This document shows positions 1 to 12,200 of a stretch of DNA of 64,000 nt, piece after piece. A model generated the notes under the pieces. It saw nothing but the letters and a program-made list of their open reading frames with translations, was not told the DNA's origin and did not search any database. The position numbers were made by a program, and so were the translations under genes. The DNA lies in assembly GCA_016858145.1 (NCBI GenBank), contig JAEHOE010000064.1, positions 186,001 through 250,000 on the forward strand, written 5' to 3'. This DNA comes from Edaphochlamys debaryana (taxonomy: Eukaryota; Chlorophyta; Chlorophyceae; Chlamydomonadales). How positions within the stretch are numbered: the first letter of the stretch is position 1; each line of letters begins with the position of its first letter.

Positions 1-266
1 GTGCACGTGGTGTGCTCAACGCTGCTTGTGTTAACGAGGGAAACGTGGCGCGGCGGAGAACCGACCAGCCTTAGATGCGGAACCGAGCACTCGAACGAAG
101 TTCGAAGCCCGCCCGAAGCCCGAAGACTGAATGTACGTGGTGCGCATGCCAGAAGAGGTCTTGGAATGGGTCTGCGTGCTACTCCTCCCGCCGCGCGTGC
201 TACTGCGCCCTGCCTCTGAGCACACCCCTCCTCCTCGTCCTCCTCGTCCGTGCCTCTTGCCCCCAG

Positions 267-3200
267 GCCCTGGGCGGGTGCCTGGGCGAGGTGGAGGACG
301 TCATGGACGCATGGGAGGGGCCCGCGGGCGGCGGCAGCCTGGCCTCCGCGCAGCGCCTCTCCACCTCGGTGCTCTACAACACGCTGGCGTCGTCAGGTGG
401 GGGGGCAGCCGTGGCTCTCGGGTCCGTCGGACCTAGGGTGGATTCCAGGGTGAAGTAGGGCAGCGGCATATGCAATATGGGCAGCAGCATGCGGCAGTCG
501 TGTGGCGTGTACGGTGTATACAGTGTCAACAGCGGCCACGTTCCGCAATTCCTCTGCTACCGTCCCGATTGTGCCCTACGCGCCTTGAACCCCTTGCTGA
601 ACTTCCCTGCATCCGCCTTATCACGCACCCTATGGACCACCGCCGCCGCCCGCCCCACAGGCTCGGCCCTGGCCGCCGCTGCGGGCCGCATTCTGGTCAT
701 GGGCGGCCGGCTGGAGGAGATGGGCGTGGGGCCCCTGGGGCTGGTCAAGGTGGGCGGGGGCGCAGCACGGCTGCTGTCTGCGCGGCGGTTGACGTACGCT
801 ACGCGACTGAAGTACATGATGTTGACCTGTGATGTGTGATGCGTGCGTGAAGCCGCCTCCCCGTCAAGCTCAGAGTCTCTACGTAGTCCTCACACCAAGA
901 CCTTCGCCCCGGCCCCCCACCCTCCAGGACCCCGCCGGGCCGCTGGCGGCGCTGGCTGCCTGGTGCACCGACGGCGGCGCACGAGATCCGTCAGTCGCCG
1001 CCTCAGGTGCTGGAGATGCTGGCACGCCCGCGCCCAAGGCCCTCACGAACGGGTGAGGCGCACGGCGGCAGTTGATAATGGTTGACTCCCCCAGCAAGAG
1101 CAAGGCCCTCAACTTCGCTATCTCCTCGCTGCCATCGCCTGCACCAACGGCTACCCGCGCTCACCACTCACCATTCCTCCTCTCCCTTGCAGCTCTTTCT
1201 CTGCCGCCTCGGAGCCCCAGTGGCAGACGCCCAAGTCCGCGGGCGGCCGCCGCTCTCCGCTGCTGTCCGCCGGCGCCACGCCCGCCTCTCCGCAGCCGCC
1301 CTCCCCCGCCGCGCCCGCGACGCCGCCGTCGCCCGCCCTCGCCGCCATCGATGCCTCGCTGCCCCGCCTGCAGGCAAGTACTTCACCGCAAGGTCCCAGG
1401 GAGCAGGCTTTAGCTTATATGCATGCATACATCTACCCTTTCCCACGAGGAGGTTGGCTCACGGAAGCGGCATGCAGCAAAAGGCACGGCATGGCCACTC
1501 CACGCCAAGGCCCACGCCGTTCTCCCGCCCTCCACCAACCCGCCCCTTCCCTTCCCCGCCTTTCCCCGCAGGCCCTGGCACGCCCCGGCGGGAAGGTGCG
1601 TGTCACGAGCGCCGTACGGCCGCCGCCGCCCGCCGTACAGCCGGGAGCGTCCCTGCTGGAGATCGCCCGCGCCGCCGCCGAGGCCGCCGGGGAGCTGCCC
1701 CAGGCGCCCGCGGAGCCGGCCTCGCCGCCGCGCGCCCAGGTCAAACCCACCAACATGCTCAACCTGTGAGTGACGTGTTTCTGTGGGGTTTGGGAGAGTG
1801 GGTGGTGGAGTGCTGGGAATATATAGCTGCATGCCGTGGTCTCCTTCGCATTTGCTTGCGATAGCCGACACCACGCTCGCACGACGCACCCCACGCCTTT
1901 GCTTTTGCCCCTTCCAGTGGGGAGCCCGCCGCCAAGCCCGCTGCCGCGCCGGCCGCTGCCGGAGGGGGCTTCAACTTCAGCTCAGCTGCCGGCGGCTTTG
2001 GGGCCGCGGGCTTCGGAGCCGCGCCCACCGGCGCTGCGCCGCCCACGCCCTCACTCACCGCCAAGCCCGCCGCTGCCCCGGCGGCGGCAGCGGCGGCTGG
2101 GGCGGCCCCCGCGGCAGCTGCAGCCAAGCCCAAGGCCTCCCAGCCACCCATCCCAACGATGGCCCAGGTGCGTGATTGACGCCAGGCGGGATTGCATGGT
2201 CCTGAATCCCTCTCATCACCTGCAAAGGAGTCTGCTCTCATTGCCGCAAAAGGCAACCCTGCTCTTCCGTCGCCCTCATCGTCCCGCCCTCAGATGCAAG
2301 CCGCCTCCAAGCTGCAAGCGCAGGCTGCACCTGTCGCCAAGCCCGCGGCCGCGGTGGCCCCGGCTGCAGGCGCGGCTGCTGCCAAGCCCGCCGCCCCCGC
2401 CGCCGCCAAGCCCGCCAGCGGCGGCGGCAGTCAGCCCCCGGTGCCGTCCATGGCTCTGTTTGCGCAGGCGGCGGCCATGCACCAAAAGGTGGCTGCAGGA
2501 CAGCAGGTAAGGCCGCGCGTTGTTGCCCGTTTCTGTATCCTGAAGGGCCCCGTGCCTCCTCATGACCTTGCTTGAGTAGAGCCTGCTTCAGCCGCCAACA
2601 CAGCAGGTGTTTCTTGAACTGCTAGCAGCCTTTCCCAAGCCGCTACCATGCTTGGTTCGGCTCCGTAGCAACGGGGTGGTTGACATGCCGGGGCTCCCGC
2701 TAAATCCTGCATCGCTCGATCCAATCCGAATCCCACAGGCGCCCGCCGGCGCTGCTCGTCCCACGGATTCTGGTTCCAGCGCCGGCTCTACCGCGACCTC
2801 CAAGCCCCCCGCCGCCGCCAAGGCCCCGGCCGCTGCCCAGCCGCCCGTGCCCTCCCTGGAGGCTATGCGTGCCGCCGCCGCCGCCCAGACCCGACTGCAA
2901 CAAAGCCAACAACAAAAGGCCGCTGAGGCCGCATCCTCGTCCGCCGCCGGGTCCGGTTCGGCGCCGGCCGCCGCCGCCGCGGCGCCCGCCGCCGCCGCGC
3001 CGGCGGCGGGCGGTTTCGGGTTTGGCTTTGGCCTGGCGGCGGCGTCCTCCGCCGCCGCCGGAGCGTCGCAGAGCGCGCCGTCGCTGTTCGGCTCGCAACC
3101 AGCCGCGGCGAGTGGCGGCCTCTTTGGCGCAGGCTTTGGTGCCGGGACGGCGGCGGCGGCGGCCCCGGCCGCTGCGGCGGCGGCATCGCCTCCCGCCGCC

Positions 3201-5041
3201 GCGGCTGCCTCGGCGCCGGCGGCCGGCGGCTTTGGCTTCGGCTTTGGTGCGATGAGCCTCGGCGGGTCGACGGCGGCGGCCGGTTCGTCGGCTGCAAGCG
3301 GTGCGTCTGGCGGTGGTGGCCTGTTCGGGAGCACCGCGACCGGCGGAGGGCTCTTCGGCGCCGCGGCCTCCACGCCAAGCCTGTTTGGCGCGGCTCAAGC
3401 CGGCTCGGCGGCAGCGGGAGCGCCTGCCGCCGCGGCACCTGCCGCCTCCGCCAGCGCGCCGGCCACGGGCGGCGGTCTGTTCGGTGCGCCGGCCTCGGCC
3501 CCCGCAACAGGTGCGCGCAAGGGAACGTTCTTTACGAGTTACCCTGGAGGTCTTCTCTTTTCTACGTGCTAGGGGCCTTGGGTTTGCGCCCCACATCACG
3601 ACCATACAAACATGTACCATCCTCACCCCACGCCGCCCTCGCGCCATCGTGCAGGGGCAGCCGGCGCCGCGGGTCTGTTCGGGGGCCTGGGCCTGGGGTC
3701 GCCCGCAGCGTCCGCCCCGGCCGCCACCTCCTCTCCAGCGGCGGCGTCCTCGCCGTTCGGCGCTTTCGGTGCGTCCTCTGAGTGCCGTGTAGACGCATAG
3801 TAAGGCCAGGCCAGCAAGTACAGCAGACGCGTGGAAAGCCATAGTGGTAACCACAGCCGCCCTGGATTCTCCAACCAGTTGACGGTATGCCCCGGTGTGC
3901 CCAGGCCACGTCGCTAACCTGTCCCCGGCACGCACTGACCCGCAGGTGCCTTGGGCCTGGGCGGCGGTGCTCCCGCAGCCGCCTCCTCGCCCGCCGCCGC
4001 GGCGTCGCCCTTCGGGTCCTTTGCCAACGCCGCCTCCGGCGCAGCCGCCACCGGCGGCTCCGGCTTTGGCGCCTTCAGCAGCCCCGCCGCGCCGGCGGCC
4101 CCCGCGGCCCCAGCCTCGGGCTTTGGGGCCTTTGGCAGCCCGGCGCCCGCAACCCCCGCCGCCGCCGCGCCGGCGGCGCCCTTTGGCGGCGCCGCCGGAA
4201 TCCAGTCCAAGGCCGCCATGCCTGCCGTACAAAGCGGCGTGTTTTCTTCCTTTGGCGCGGCCCCAGCCTTCGGCAGCCCCGCCGCACCCGCTGTGGCGCC
4301 GGCCTTCGGCGCCCCTTCGGCCTTGGGCGGAGGCGGGGCTCCGGCAGCGCCCTTCGGCGCCGCGCCCGCAGCCCCTGCTGCCCCCGCCGCGCCGGCCTTT
4401 GGCGCCGGGTTCGGGGCGCCCGCTGCGTTCGGGTCGCCCGCGCCCGTGGCTCCCGCCGCCTCCGCCGCCTTTGGGGCTGGCTTTGGGCAGAGCAGCGGCT
4501 TTGGTGAGTGGGACGGGCATGGGAGGGAACCCTGAGCTCCTGCTCAACGAGAGGGCAGAGCTTTGGTAGACCCTGTGGTGACTCCGAGTCTTGCTGGTCA
4601 TGCTAGACGCCCCTCGCCGCGTCTCTACGTTGCAGCACGCATGTGCTGGACAACCCTCGTCAAACTGCGCTGCGCCCTCGCCCCCATCCCGCCCGCCCCA
4701 ATCTCGCAGGTGCGCCCGCGCCCGCTGCGGGCAGCCCCTTCTCAGGCTTCGCACAGCAAGCGGCAGCCGCGGCTCCAGTGGGCGGCGGCGGCTTCGGCGC
4801 CTTCGCCAGCGCCGCCCCGACCCCGCCCGCCACGGGCGGCGGCGGCTTTGGCGCCTTCGCGAGCGGTGGCGGCGGTTTCGGCGCGTTTGGGCAGCAGCAA
4901 CAGCAGCAGCAGCAGCCGGCGGCGGGCGGTTTTGGCGCTCCGGCGGCCGTGGGCGGGGGCTTTGGTGCCTTTGGCAGCAGTGCGACGCCCGGGAGCGCGG
5001 CGCCGGGAGGTAGCTCGAGCCTCTGGGCTGCGCGCCGTTGA
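267..5041 (+). CDS. FG-repeat nucleoporin, 3' part (Nup214-like?)
   Basis: The last eleven exons of an FG nucleoporin can be joined in phase: 267-396, 661-749, 928-1052, 1193-1373, 1572-1765, 1918-2167, 2294-2506, 2739-3510, 3655-3768, 3946-4503 and 4710-5041, ending in TGA. They encode 985 residues; the 5' end lies outside the window. The first three exons encode an Ala/Leu/Glu-rich, possibly helical part. From about 1918 the protein becomes Ala/Pro/Lys-rich and then carries dozens of FG motifs of GFG, SLFG, GLFG and FGAF types in Gly/Ala/Ser linkers, plus a run of seven Gln near 4898. Such FG regions line the nuclear pore and bind transport receptors. A helical part ahead of a C-terminal FG domain suits Nup214, but FG repeats alone do not settle which Nup it is. 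The intron after 1373 appears to start with GC. Confidence 0.75.
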
Positions 5042-5846
5042 TGCACGGTTGGGATAACTTTGTTCGGGGAGCGAGGTTGAGGAGGTCAGAGGTGTTGTAG
5101 TCCAACACGCGGATGTCTGGGCAACGGGTCGTCTCATGCAGAGTTGCTGGTGGGGGCATTGGGGAGGAGGAGTCAGGTTGCTGAGTGGAGTCAGGTCGGG
5201 GGCTGTCGTGGCCTGCCGGAGGGGTCATGCGGCTGGGGTGCTAACGAGTATCGGGTCGTGAGCAGTAGCCTGTGGCGTAGGTGAGATGTGTGCAAGGTGG
5301 CCGACCGCTTGGCGTTTCCAACTGAAACACCTCCCAGTGTTCCACCTCGTGGCGTGCCCCACCTCAGTGCCATGTGGCCGAGGCTTCAGCGGCTTGGGTA
5401 GAAGCCCACGGGTGCCTCTCTGTCACCCAGCATCGCGCTGCTCAAATATGCTGGGGAGGTGTGCAGTGGGCCCAGGTGGGCCCGGCGTGCGGACGGGTTC
5501 CAACAATCCCAGACCTCAGCCCCGGCAGACCGGCACCCGTAAGGAAGGACTGGGCGACATGCTTACATGAGGGAGTGCAGGAAGTGCATAATACCTTCGA
5601 CGAGACAGTACTAGTAGTGCTCCGGCCCCCACACAGGGAGTCCCTGCGCTAGCGAGCGGCTTCTCAGTTCTCATCCATGGTCCCCCAAGTGCCTTGGCTC
5701 ATCCTGCTCAGTCTTCAGCGGCTTAGCCGTCCTACCCGACAAAGCACGTCCAGTCCCCAAGCTCATAAAGTCCCTCCCGTCACCAGCGTCGTCAAGGAGC
5801 AGGCCCATCCATCTCTCAGAACAGAGACAGGGGCACCGTCCCTCTC
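5042..5846. other. Convergent intergenic region
   Basis: These are the facing 3' regions of the nucleoporin (+) and the methyltransferase (-). The methyltransferase has a TGTAA signal at 5563-5567. No TGTAA was found for the nucleoporin on its strand. No convincing coding region was seen. Confidence 0.6.
5563..5567 (-). terminator. TGTAA polyadenylation signal, methyltransferase
   Basis: TTACA on the + strand reads TGTAA on the minus strand, about 280 bases past the stop at 5847. TGTAA is the usual polyadenylation signal in volvocine algae. Confidence 0.6.
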
Positions 5847-5868
5847 TCAGAACAGAGACAGGGGCACC
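5812..5868. repeat. Tandem duplication across a stop codon
   Basis: A 26-base sequence at 5812-5837 is repeated exactly at 5843-5868, period 31. The second copy holds the last codons and stop of the methyltransferase; the first lies just past the stop in the 3' UTR. Confidence 0.85.
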
Positions 5869-8122
5869 TGGTAGGTCTGCAGGGGGTACACGTCCCGCTC
5901 CCAGCAGCCCTCCCGCCCCAGGTGCCGCAGTCCGGGCGGCAGGGAGCCCGGCCACTCCTCCGGCGCCGGCAGGGGTCCGGTGAGGGCGAGCGTGTTGCTC
6001 TGAAACGTCAGCAGAGACACGTCACCTGCAGGCCGCAGGAAGCACACATACAGCAGCAGGGTCAGAGGGCGTACGAACTGGGCAAGGCCCAGCTACCATC
6101 CAGCGCACGCGTAGATTCGGACCGAGTGTTGATCGTGCAATCGACCCCCCCCATCCATATGTTCACACCGACCCACCCTCGAACGCCGCCTCGAGCGCCT
6201 CGTATGCGCGCAGCGTGGTGTATGCCTCCGAGTGCCAGCGCATGCCCGGCACCCGGGGCGGCGCCTGGCCCAGGTTGGCCAACAGGCGGGGACGGGGGCC
6301 GGGGGCCAGGCGGGAGCGCAGCGCTTCCCAGGTGGAGCGCTGGGTGGGGTGGGCGAGGGGGCGTTGAAGGGGTACGTGAGGGCAGGCTTGCACAACGCGA
6401 CGAGGCAGCGCGCCGCTGCGCCCTGGCCCAACCACCCCCCGTATAAGCGACGCCAACACACCGCGGCACTACGCCCCATTGTCTATGATAACCCACCTTT
6501 GTGAGCTGAGGCAGCAGGCGCCCCCCCGCGAACAGGTCCACGATGATGCCACTGAAGCCCCCTGGCACACGGGCCTCGGGGGCCAGAGCGTCGCCTACGT
6601 GCACCACCTGAATGGGCACGGGGCACGGGGGCGAGGCGGGAGGTCAGGTGAAAGAATGCAGTAATTCACTTGGAACCAGGCGGGCGCGGGGGGTGGGGGC
6701 CGGGTCGGGCCGACCGTGCAAGCACTGACCGAGACAGAGGCGAAGGCGCCCGCCCAGTCGCAAGCAAGAGGTGCACCCAGCAGCCTACATACCGGTACGG
6801 TACCCACCAGCTTGCCCGCCTCCTCGAGCTGACGCATGCCCAGGTAGGCCCGCCCCGCGGCCACCACCGCGGGGTCCAGCTCCCAGCCGTGGACCAGGTA
6901 GCGTTCCGAGGCTGGGGAGGAAGAGGAGGAGGAGGCGCCGCGGTAGCGGCCTGGGAAGGAGGGTGAAGAGGCGCCGCCGCTGCCGTGGTGCAGCCGGCCT
7001 GAGTGGCAGTTGTGTGCGCCACAGCTACGGAGCGGGGCGGGGCTGTCGGGGCTCAAGTCGACGGTGGGGCCGCAGGGGTAGTGCGCGGCGATGATGCGGG
7101 GGACTGTGCCGGCGGCCTGCGCGATGGGGGGACGCACGGGCGAGAGGGGTTACGGCGGGTGGGCGGAATGCACGGGCGGGGGCCCATGTGGATGTACGGC
7201 GGGCCATGGTACGGTATCAGGGCACCATGCTACCACGTGCGCCGACCCCACGTACGGCACCCAGCACCCACCAGGCCCAGCATGCCGATGGGCCCCGGGG
7301 GCACCAGGCTGGGGAGTGTGGCCAGCACGTCCCACAGCCCCCCGCTCAGGGTCGTGTCGTCTCGGAACACCGAGTGCAGGTTGTCTGCGAGGGGAAGGGG
7401 AAGGGGGAGAGGTAGGAGAGGCGGGAGGCAGGGAGAAGGAGCGGGCGCGGGGCTGGGCTATACAAGTTGGGACGAAGAGGGGCGGGAAAACCGCGTAAGG
7501 GTTACACAGCCGTTGCGTGGCACCCACTGCCTGTACTGCGCGTGATGAGGCAGGGCACTGGAGCAAGCAATGCCAAGGGCCACCTAACGGCGGTAACTTA
7601 CGTGTGTGGTCCAGGAGGAGCAGCCGTGAGCCCGCCTGGTGGGGAAGCCGCACGAACGACGGGGGTTGCGGGTTGGTGAGCCGTAAACGAACGGATTCAT
7701 GTCCCCGGATTTTCCCAACACAACGGAGAGAGATTTAACGGGGACGGGGACAAAGCTCTTCGCACCATCCACTCACGAATGCTTCGAAGGGGCCCTCGTG
7801 CTCCCGTGGCACCTGGGGGCCGGGGCGGACGGGACGCGGGATGTGTGTAGTTGGGCGTACACGTTCGGGTGCTGATAGCCCTAGGAGCCCTGCGCGCTGC
7901 ATCTTAGGGCGCCACATACCATAACCTCACCTCCAGCACGCTGATGGCTTCGTTGTAAGGCGAAGCCGCTTCGTGCAGCAGAATTGGGTCCGCGATTGTG
8001 CAAGCCGCGGCCCTGCAGGCAACTCCCCGCGGGCTCGGGCACCTTGATATGACTTGTCGCGGCACTCCTGAGGCTTTTCTCGGTCGCACGGGGCCACGTC
8101 GTGCGAAGCGAGCGACCGGCAT
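5847..8122 (-). CDS. Spermidine-synthase-like SAM-dependent methyltransferase, plastid-targeted
   Basis: Seven in-phase exons (8122-7931, 7635-7602, 7384-7272, 7116-6808, 6607-6497, 6339-6177, 6025-5847) encode 366 residues. The first about 40 residues are Arg/Ala/Pro/Ser-rich without acidic residues, typical of a plastid transit peptide. The core shows an LGLAAGT-like SAM loop (motif I), HGWELDP (acidic ribose-binding end of strand 2), a VGDAL motif and GIIVDLF. This is the fold of polyamine synthases, but the Asp-Ser/Thr-Asp-Pro-type segment expected after the last strand in spermidine synthase is not kept. A methyltransferase-like role, as in the related plant proteins, is therefore likelier than aminopropyl transfer. 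A Ser/Gly-rich insert of about 45 residues separates motif I from the ELDP strand. The first ATG in the open exon was chosen because it gives the transit-like leader. The substrate is unknown. Confidence 0.75.
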
Positions 8123-9275
8123 TGTGGGACGGCAATGCCCGCTCCTTGCGCAGCTCTCGGTGTGCTTTCCGCAGATGGATTCAAGAGCCAGCAAGCTTCC
8201 AAAGGGAACTGGCGCGCTCTCGCAGGAGGGCCCTGGGCGGCGAGGAGCTTGGCCAGTTGGCCGAAGTCGGTTCTGGTTCCAGCCGTGACACACGCACGGC
8301 TTGCCGGGCGGTTTCTAGCTCGCGCACGGCTCAAGACTAGCAACTATTATAGGGCATACGTGCGCGGCTGCGTGGTCTTGAGCAGGGTGCAGCCGAACCT
8401 TCGGCGAGCCGCTTTTCGGGCAACTTTTGGCGAACGCAAGCACTGCGACGAAACGCTTCCTGCGCGCCTCCCGCTGCACGCAAAGGCTGACTTGTGACTG
8501 AACACACTGCTTGGGCCGGGAGGTTGGACGTCTGGGACGTGTTGGGGGGTTTCAGCTTCGCGATGGCCCTCGGGTCCGACTACCCAGCGAGCACCACGCC
8601 GCAAAGGCCACTCCAGCGGGACAGCCAGATCCATCCATTCCACCCCTGATCAACCGCCTGCAGGTGAGCGCTCGCGCATGATGACCATAGAGAGAGAAGA
8701 CTGGCACGCTTCACGGATGGGGGCTTCTTAAGCGGCTCAGGAAAGTGCTATTCGCGCCCGTATCCCATAGGACCTGTATGAGCCTGCTAGGGGTAACCGG
8801 CACAGCTCTACGTCGTCGACAGCAACAGCATGCCGCCGGTTACACTAGCACAGCCGCTATCAGCCGCATCACCGGCTACATCGTCTGCGCGTACCGCTCC
8901 GTGTAGTGCCAGAAACGTCCAGCAACCTGCACCCCTCACCACGCGTAGGCTTCGTGTCGTGGGCTCATCATGGCCCTCCTCACGTCTCTCGCCGTCCCAG
9001 CCCGCGCGCCCGGTCTCGCATCAGCCCAGCCCCTTTGTTACCAGCGCCACCCCGCACAAGAGCGCCACACCCGGCTTCCTCATTACCTCGTTACCCGTCC
9101 CCCAACAACCCCTCCAATCCCTCCTCCAGCTCCTCACCCTCCGCCAGCGCTCCTTCGCCCGGGCCCGCACGCGCCGTCCCACGGCCGCCAGTACCGTAGA
9201 CCTTCTCCACTCACGTCCCCGAACAACCCACCCAATCCCTCCTCCAAACCCTCAGCCCCTCCCTCCCCCTCCTCC
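8123..9275. other. Methyltransferase promoter region and RPAC1 3' UTR
   Basis: Both neighbours are on the minus strand, so this holds the upstream region of the methyltransferase (with an AT-rich TATA-like CTATAATAG near 8343-8352 on the minus strand) and the downstream region of RPAC1. No coding region is supported. Confidence 0.5.
8840..8844 (-). terminator. TGTAA polyadenylation signal, RPAC1
   Basis: TTACA on the + strand (TGTAA on minus), about 430 bases past the RPAC1 stop at 9276-9278. Confidence 0.55.
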
Positions 9276-12200
9276 CTAGAGCTTCTCCGCCAGCCCCCGC
9301 GCCTTGTCCTGCAGCGCCTCCAGCGCCTGCGCCAGCAGCTCCTCCGGGGGCAGCACGCCGGAGGACTCAATGGTGAATATGAAGTGGTCCTTGCGCTTGC
9401 GGTAGGCCACGGCGGCCTGAAGAGGGGGAGAGAGGGGGGAAAGAGGGCGAGAGGGGGAGGGGAGGGGGGTTGAGGCATGAGGGAGGGGGGATGACGTGGT
9501 CCTGTCGCTGGCGGTAGGCCACGGCGGCCTGGGGCGAGGATGGACGTGCGTTCAGGAGGCGCGGGGTCTGAAGTAGAGGCCGGCCGGGCCACGGGCCGGC
9601 CTGCGAAGGCTAGTGCCGTCGGGTCCGAACATTCCCACCCAGTGTCCCAAACCCAAAGCCCAGGGCCCCGGTCCCCACCGCACCTGGTACCGCTCCTGCT
9701 CCAGCAGCCGTCGGAGCTGGGGGCCGAAGGGGGCAGGGGGGCAGGAAGGGCAGAAGGGGAGGTTGCGGGCGCAAAGATGTGTGGGGAAACTTCAGGCACC
9801 GCCCCTACACTAGGCCCACCGTGCGCCCCCCAGGTCCCCGCCAGCTCCCCTGTCAGGCCCCTCCACCGTCCCTTCCTTGACCCCTCACCCGCTCCAGCAC
9901 CATCTCGTGCCCCCGCGCCGAGTTGGCCCTCAGGTTGCCGCTGGCGGGGTCCGCCTCAAACAGCCCCGGGCAGGTGGTGATCAGCTCCTGGCCCATGTCA
10001 CTGTCCGCCCTCACGTCCTGAAGGGGGGAGGAGGCCAAGGGGCAGCGGGGCCGGGCGCGTGAGGGCAGGGGTGGACAGCCCCGGGGAGGTGGCCACCAGC
10101 TCCTCGCCCATGTCGCTGTCCGCCCTCACGTTCGGTGTGCATGATCATGATCAGGTCGCGGGAAGGTGGTGACTGGGCTCGCACGGTGAGACGTGCATGC
10201 GTGGGCGGGAGGCGCGTCTACAGGCGCGTTGGCGAGGCGTCCCTTCGCCCTACGGCCCCCAGCTCTGGCGTTCGTTTTAAGCCTCCGCCCCTCGTTCGGC
10301 TCCAGTCCCGTCCTCGAGCATTGGTAACCCCTGCCCCCTTGCCTCCTCCCCCCTTGCCCCCCCCTCCCCCGCTCTTGCCCCCCCCCCCACCTGCAGCATG
10401 TGCACCTCGGGCTGCAGGCGGTACCAGGCGGTGGCCACGGGGGACCACTTGGCGTGCTCCTTGCCGATGCCCTTGGTGGCGTGGGCCTCCAGCTGGATGG
10501 TCTGGGGGGGCGGCGGGGGGGTTGGGGGAGGGAGGGTGTGTGTGTATGGTGGGCACGGCGTGTCACCGGTGTCACCAGGTGGCGTGGGCCTCCAGCTGGA
10601 TGGTCTGGGAGGGGCGGGGGGGCCGGGAAAGGGGGAGAGCGTTCTTCGGTTCCCCGCCCAGACCTTGAACGGTTGAGACACCTTGCCCCCTTGCGCGCCT
10701 AGCCCCGTCCAACAAAACGGTCCGCGCACACGTAAGTGCCCACCGGCCCCACCTGCCCCGGCCGCAGCTTGGCCAGCAGGATGTCTGTGTGCACGGCGCG
10801 GGGCCGAGAGGCGGTGTCGGGGAAGAGGTGCGCCTGGCCGGCGGCGAAGCGGCAGGTGGTCTCGTCGGGCAGCTCGGAGCCGGTGGGGAGCCACGTGAGG
10901 GACTCGGACAGGACTGGGGGGGGGGGGCGGGAGGGGATAAGGGAAAGGGGGAAGGACAGTTGGAGGGGAAAGGTAGTCGGCAGGGAGGGAGGGGGCTGAG
11001 AGGAGGGGGTGGCGTTCTGGTAGGCAGGGGCCATGGGGTGGGGTGGGGGCAGGGAGGAGCAGGGCGTTACGTGCCCACTCTCGCCCCACCCGAAGAGCGC
11101 ATGCCCTGCGGCCAGCACACGACCCCTGCCCGTGCAGCGGTGCGGCAGAGGAGACCACATGTGTGGGCAGGACCTCTCCAGTCCACCCCCCTTAGCTGCC
11201 TCCCGATGGCAAGTTACGCCGCCCTTGCCGTCCTTCAGCCCAACTCCTGAGAGGCATTCTCTCCTCCCTCGCCCCCGGCTCCCTTGCCCCCCTGGCCCTT
11301 GCCCTCCTCCCGTGGCGTGGCTCCTCTCCCCCGCTGGATCGCCCCCAACTTCCAACCGCTCCTGGCCTCCTCGCTCCGCGCTCCCTTGGCCCACGCTCCC
11401 TAGCGCCTCACCCTTGTCGTTTTCTAGGCTCCCGTCCGGCTTCCTGTCGGGAGGCGGCGGCAAGAGGGAGTGGAGGGGCGCAAGGTATGGCTGTTGGGGA
11501 TCAAGGCAAGAGCTCGGCTCACTGTGCCCACCCCAATGTCGCGCTGCCCCCGGACCCCACCCACCTCCTGCCCTCCCTGCACCAGCCTGTGCCCTGCGCC
11601 CTGCCCCCCTGCATCCCCCTTAAACCACCTTGTGTTCTCCTTCACCGCCTCTCCACCCCCCCAAACCCCACCTCCTGCACGTCACGTCCAAGATCTGCCC
11701 ACGTGCACCCCCCTCCCTGGCCCACCTCGTGCACGTCACGTCCAGGCCCTAACCTCCCCGCCCTTGGCCCTTCCCCCCTGACCCACCTCCTGCAGGTCAC
11801 GTCCAGTTTGAACACCACGGTGTTCTTCTCACTCGGCGCCTCCTCCGCCACTTTGGGCTCGAACAGGTGCGGGGGCACCAGGAGCGGCACCAGCCCTAAC
11901 CGGTGAGCCAGAACCTCGTCCTGCGAGCGTTTCCATGGGACAAGAGCGGGGAAATGTGGGTTGGTGAGGTGAGAGTTGAGGGGCGTGAGGAGAGTGTAGC
12001 TAGGGGTGATCGCTTGGTAGAAGGGAGGTGAAGGTATGGGCAAAGGTGATCGAGGCAGGGGGGGTTAAGGCTGGCTGGGAACGTGAGCAGGCAGGGGCGA
12101 GGGGCGAGGGGCACGAGCTGCATCGCGGCTTGCCTGGATGATGGAAGTGTTGTTCACGATGAAGACGTGCTCGATCGCGACAGTGGGCACCTCGGCGATG

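Noticed and set aside
1..266. Open frames at the window start
   Set aside because: The sequence behaves as an intron ending in a CCCCAG acceptor before the nucleoporin exon. No in-phase coding exon could be supported.
2700..5228. 842-codon open frame on the minus strand
   Set aside because: It is the shadow of the FG-repeat exons. Its Arg/Gly-rich content follows from Ala/Gly/Phe codons on the other strand.
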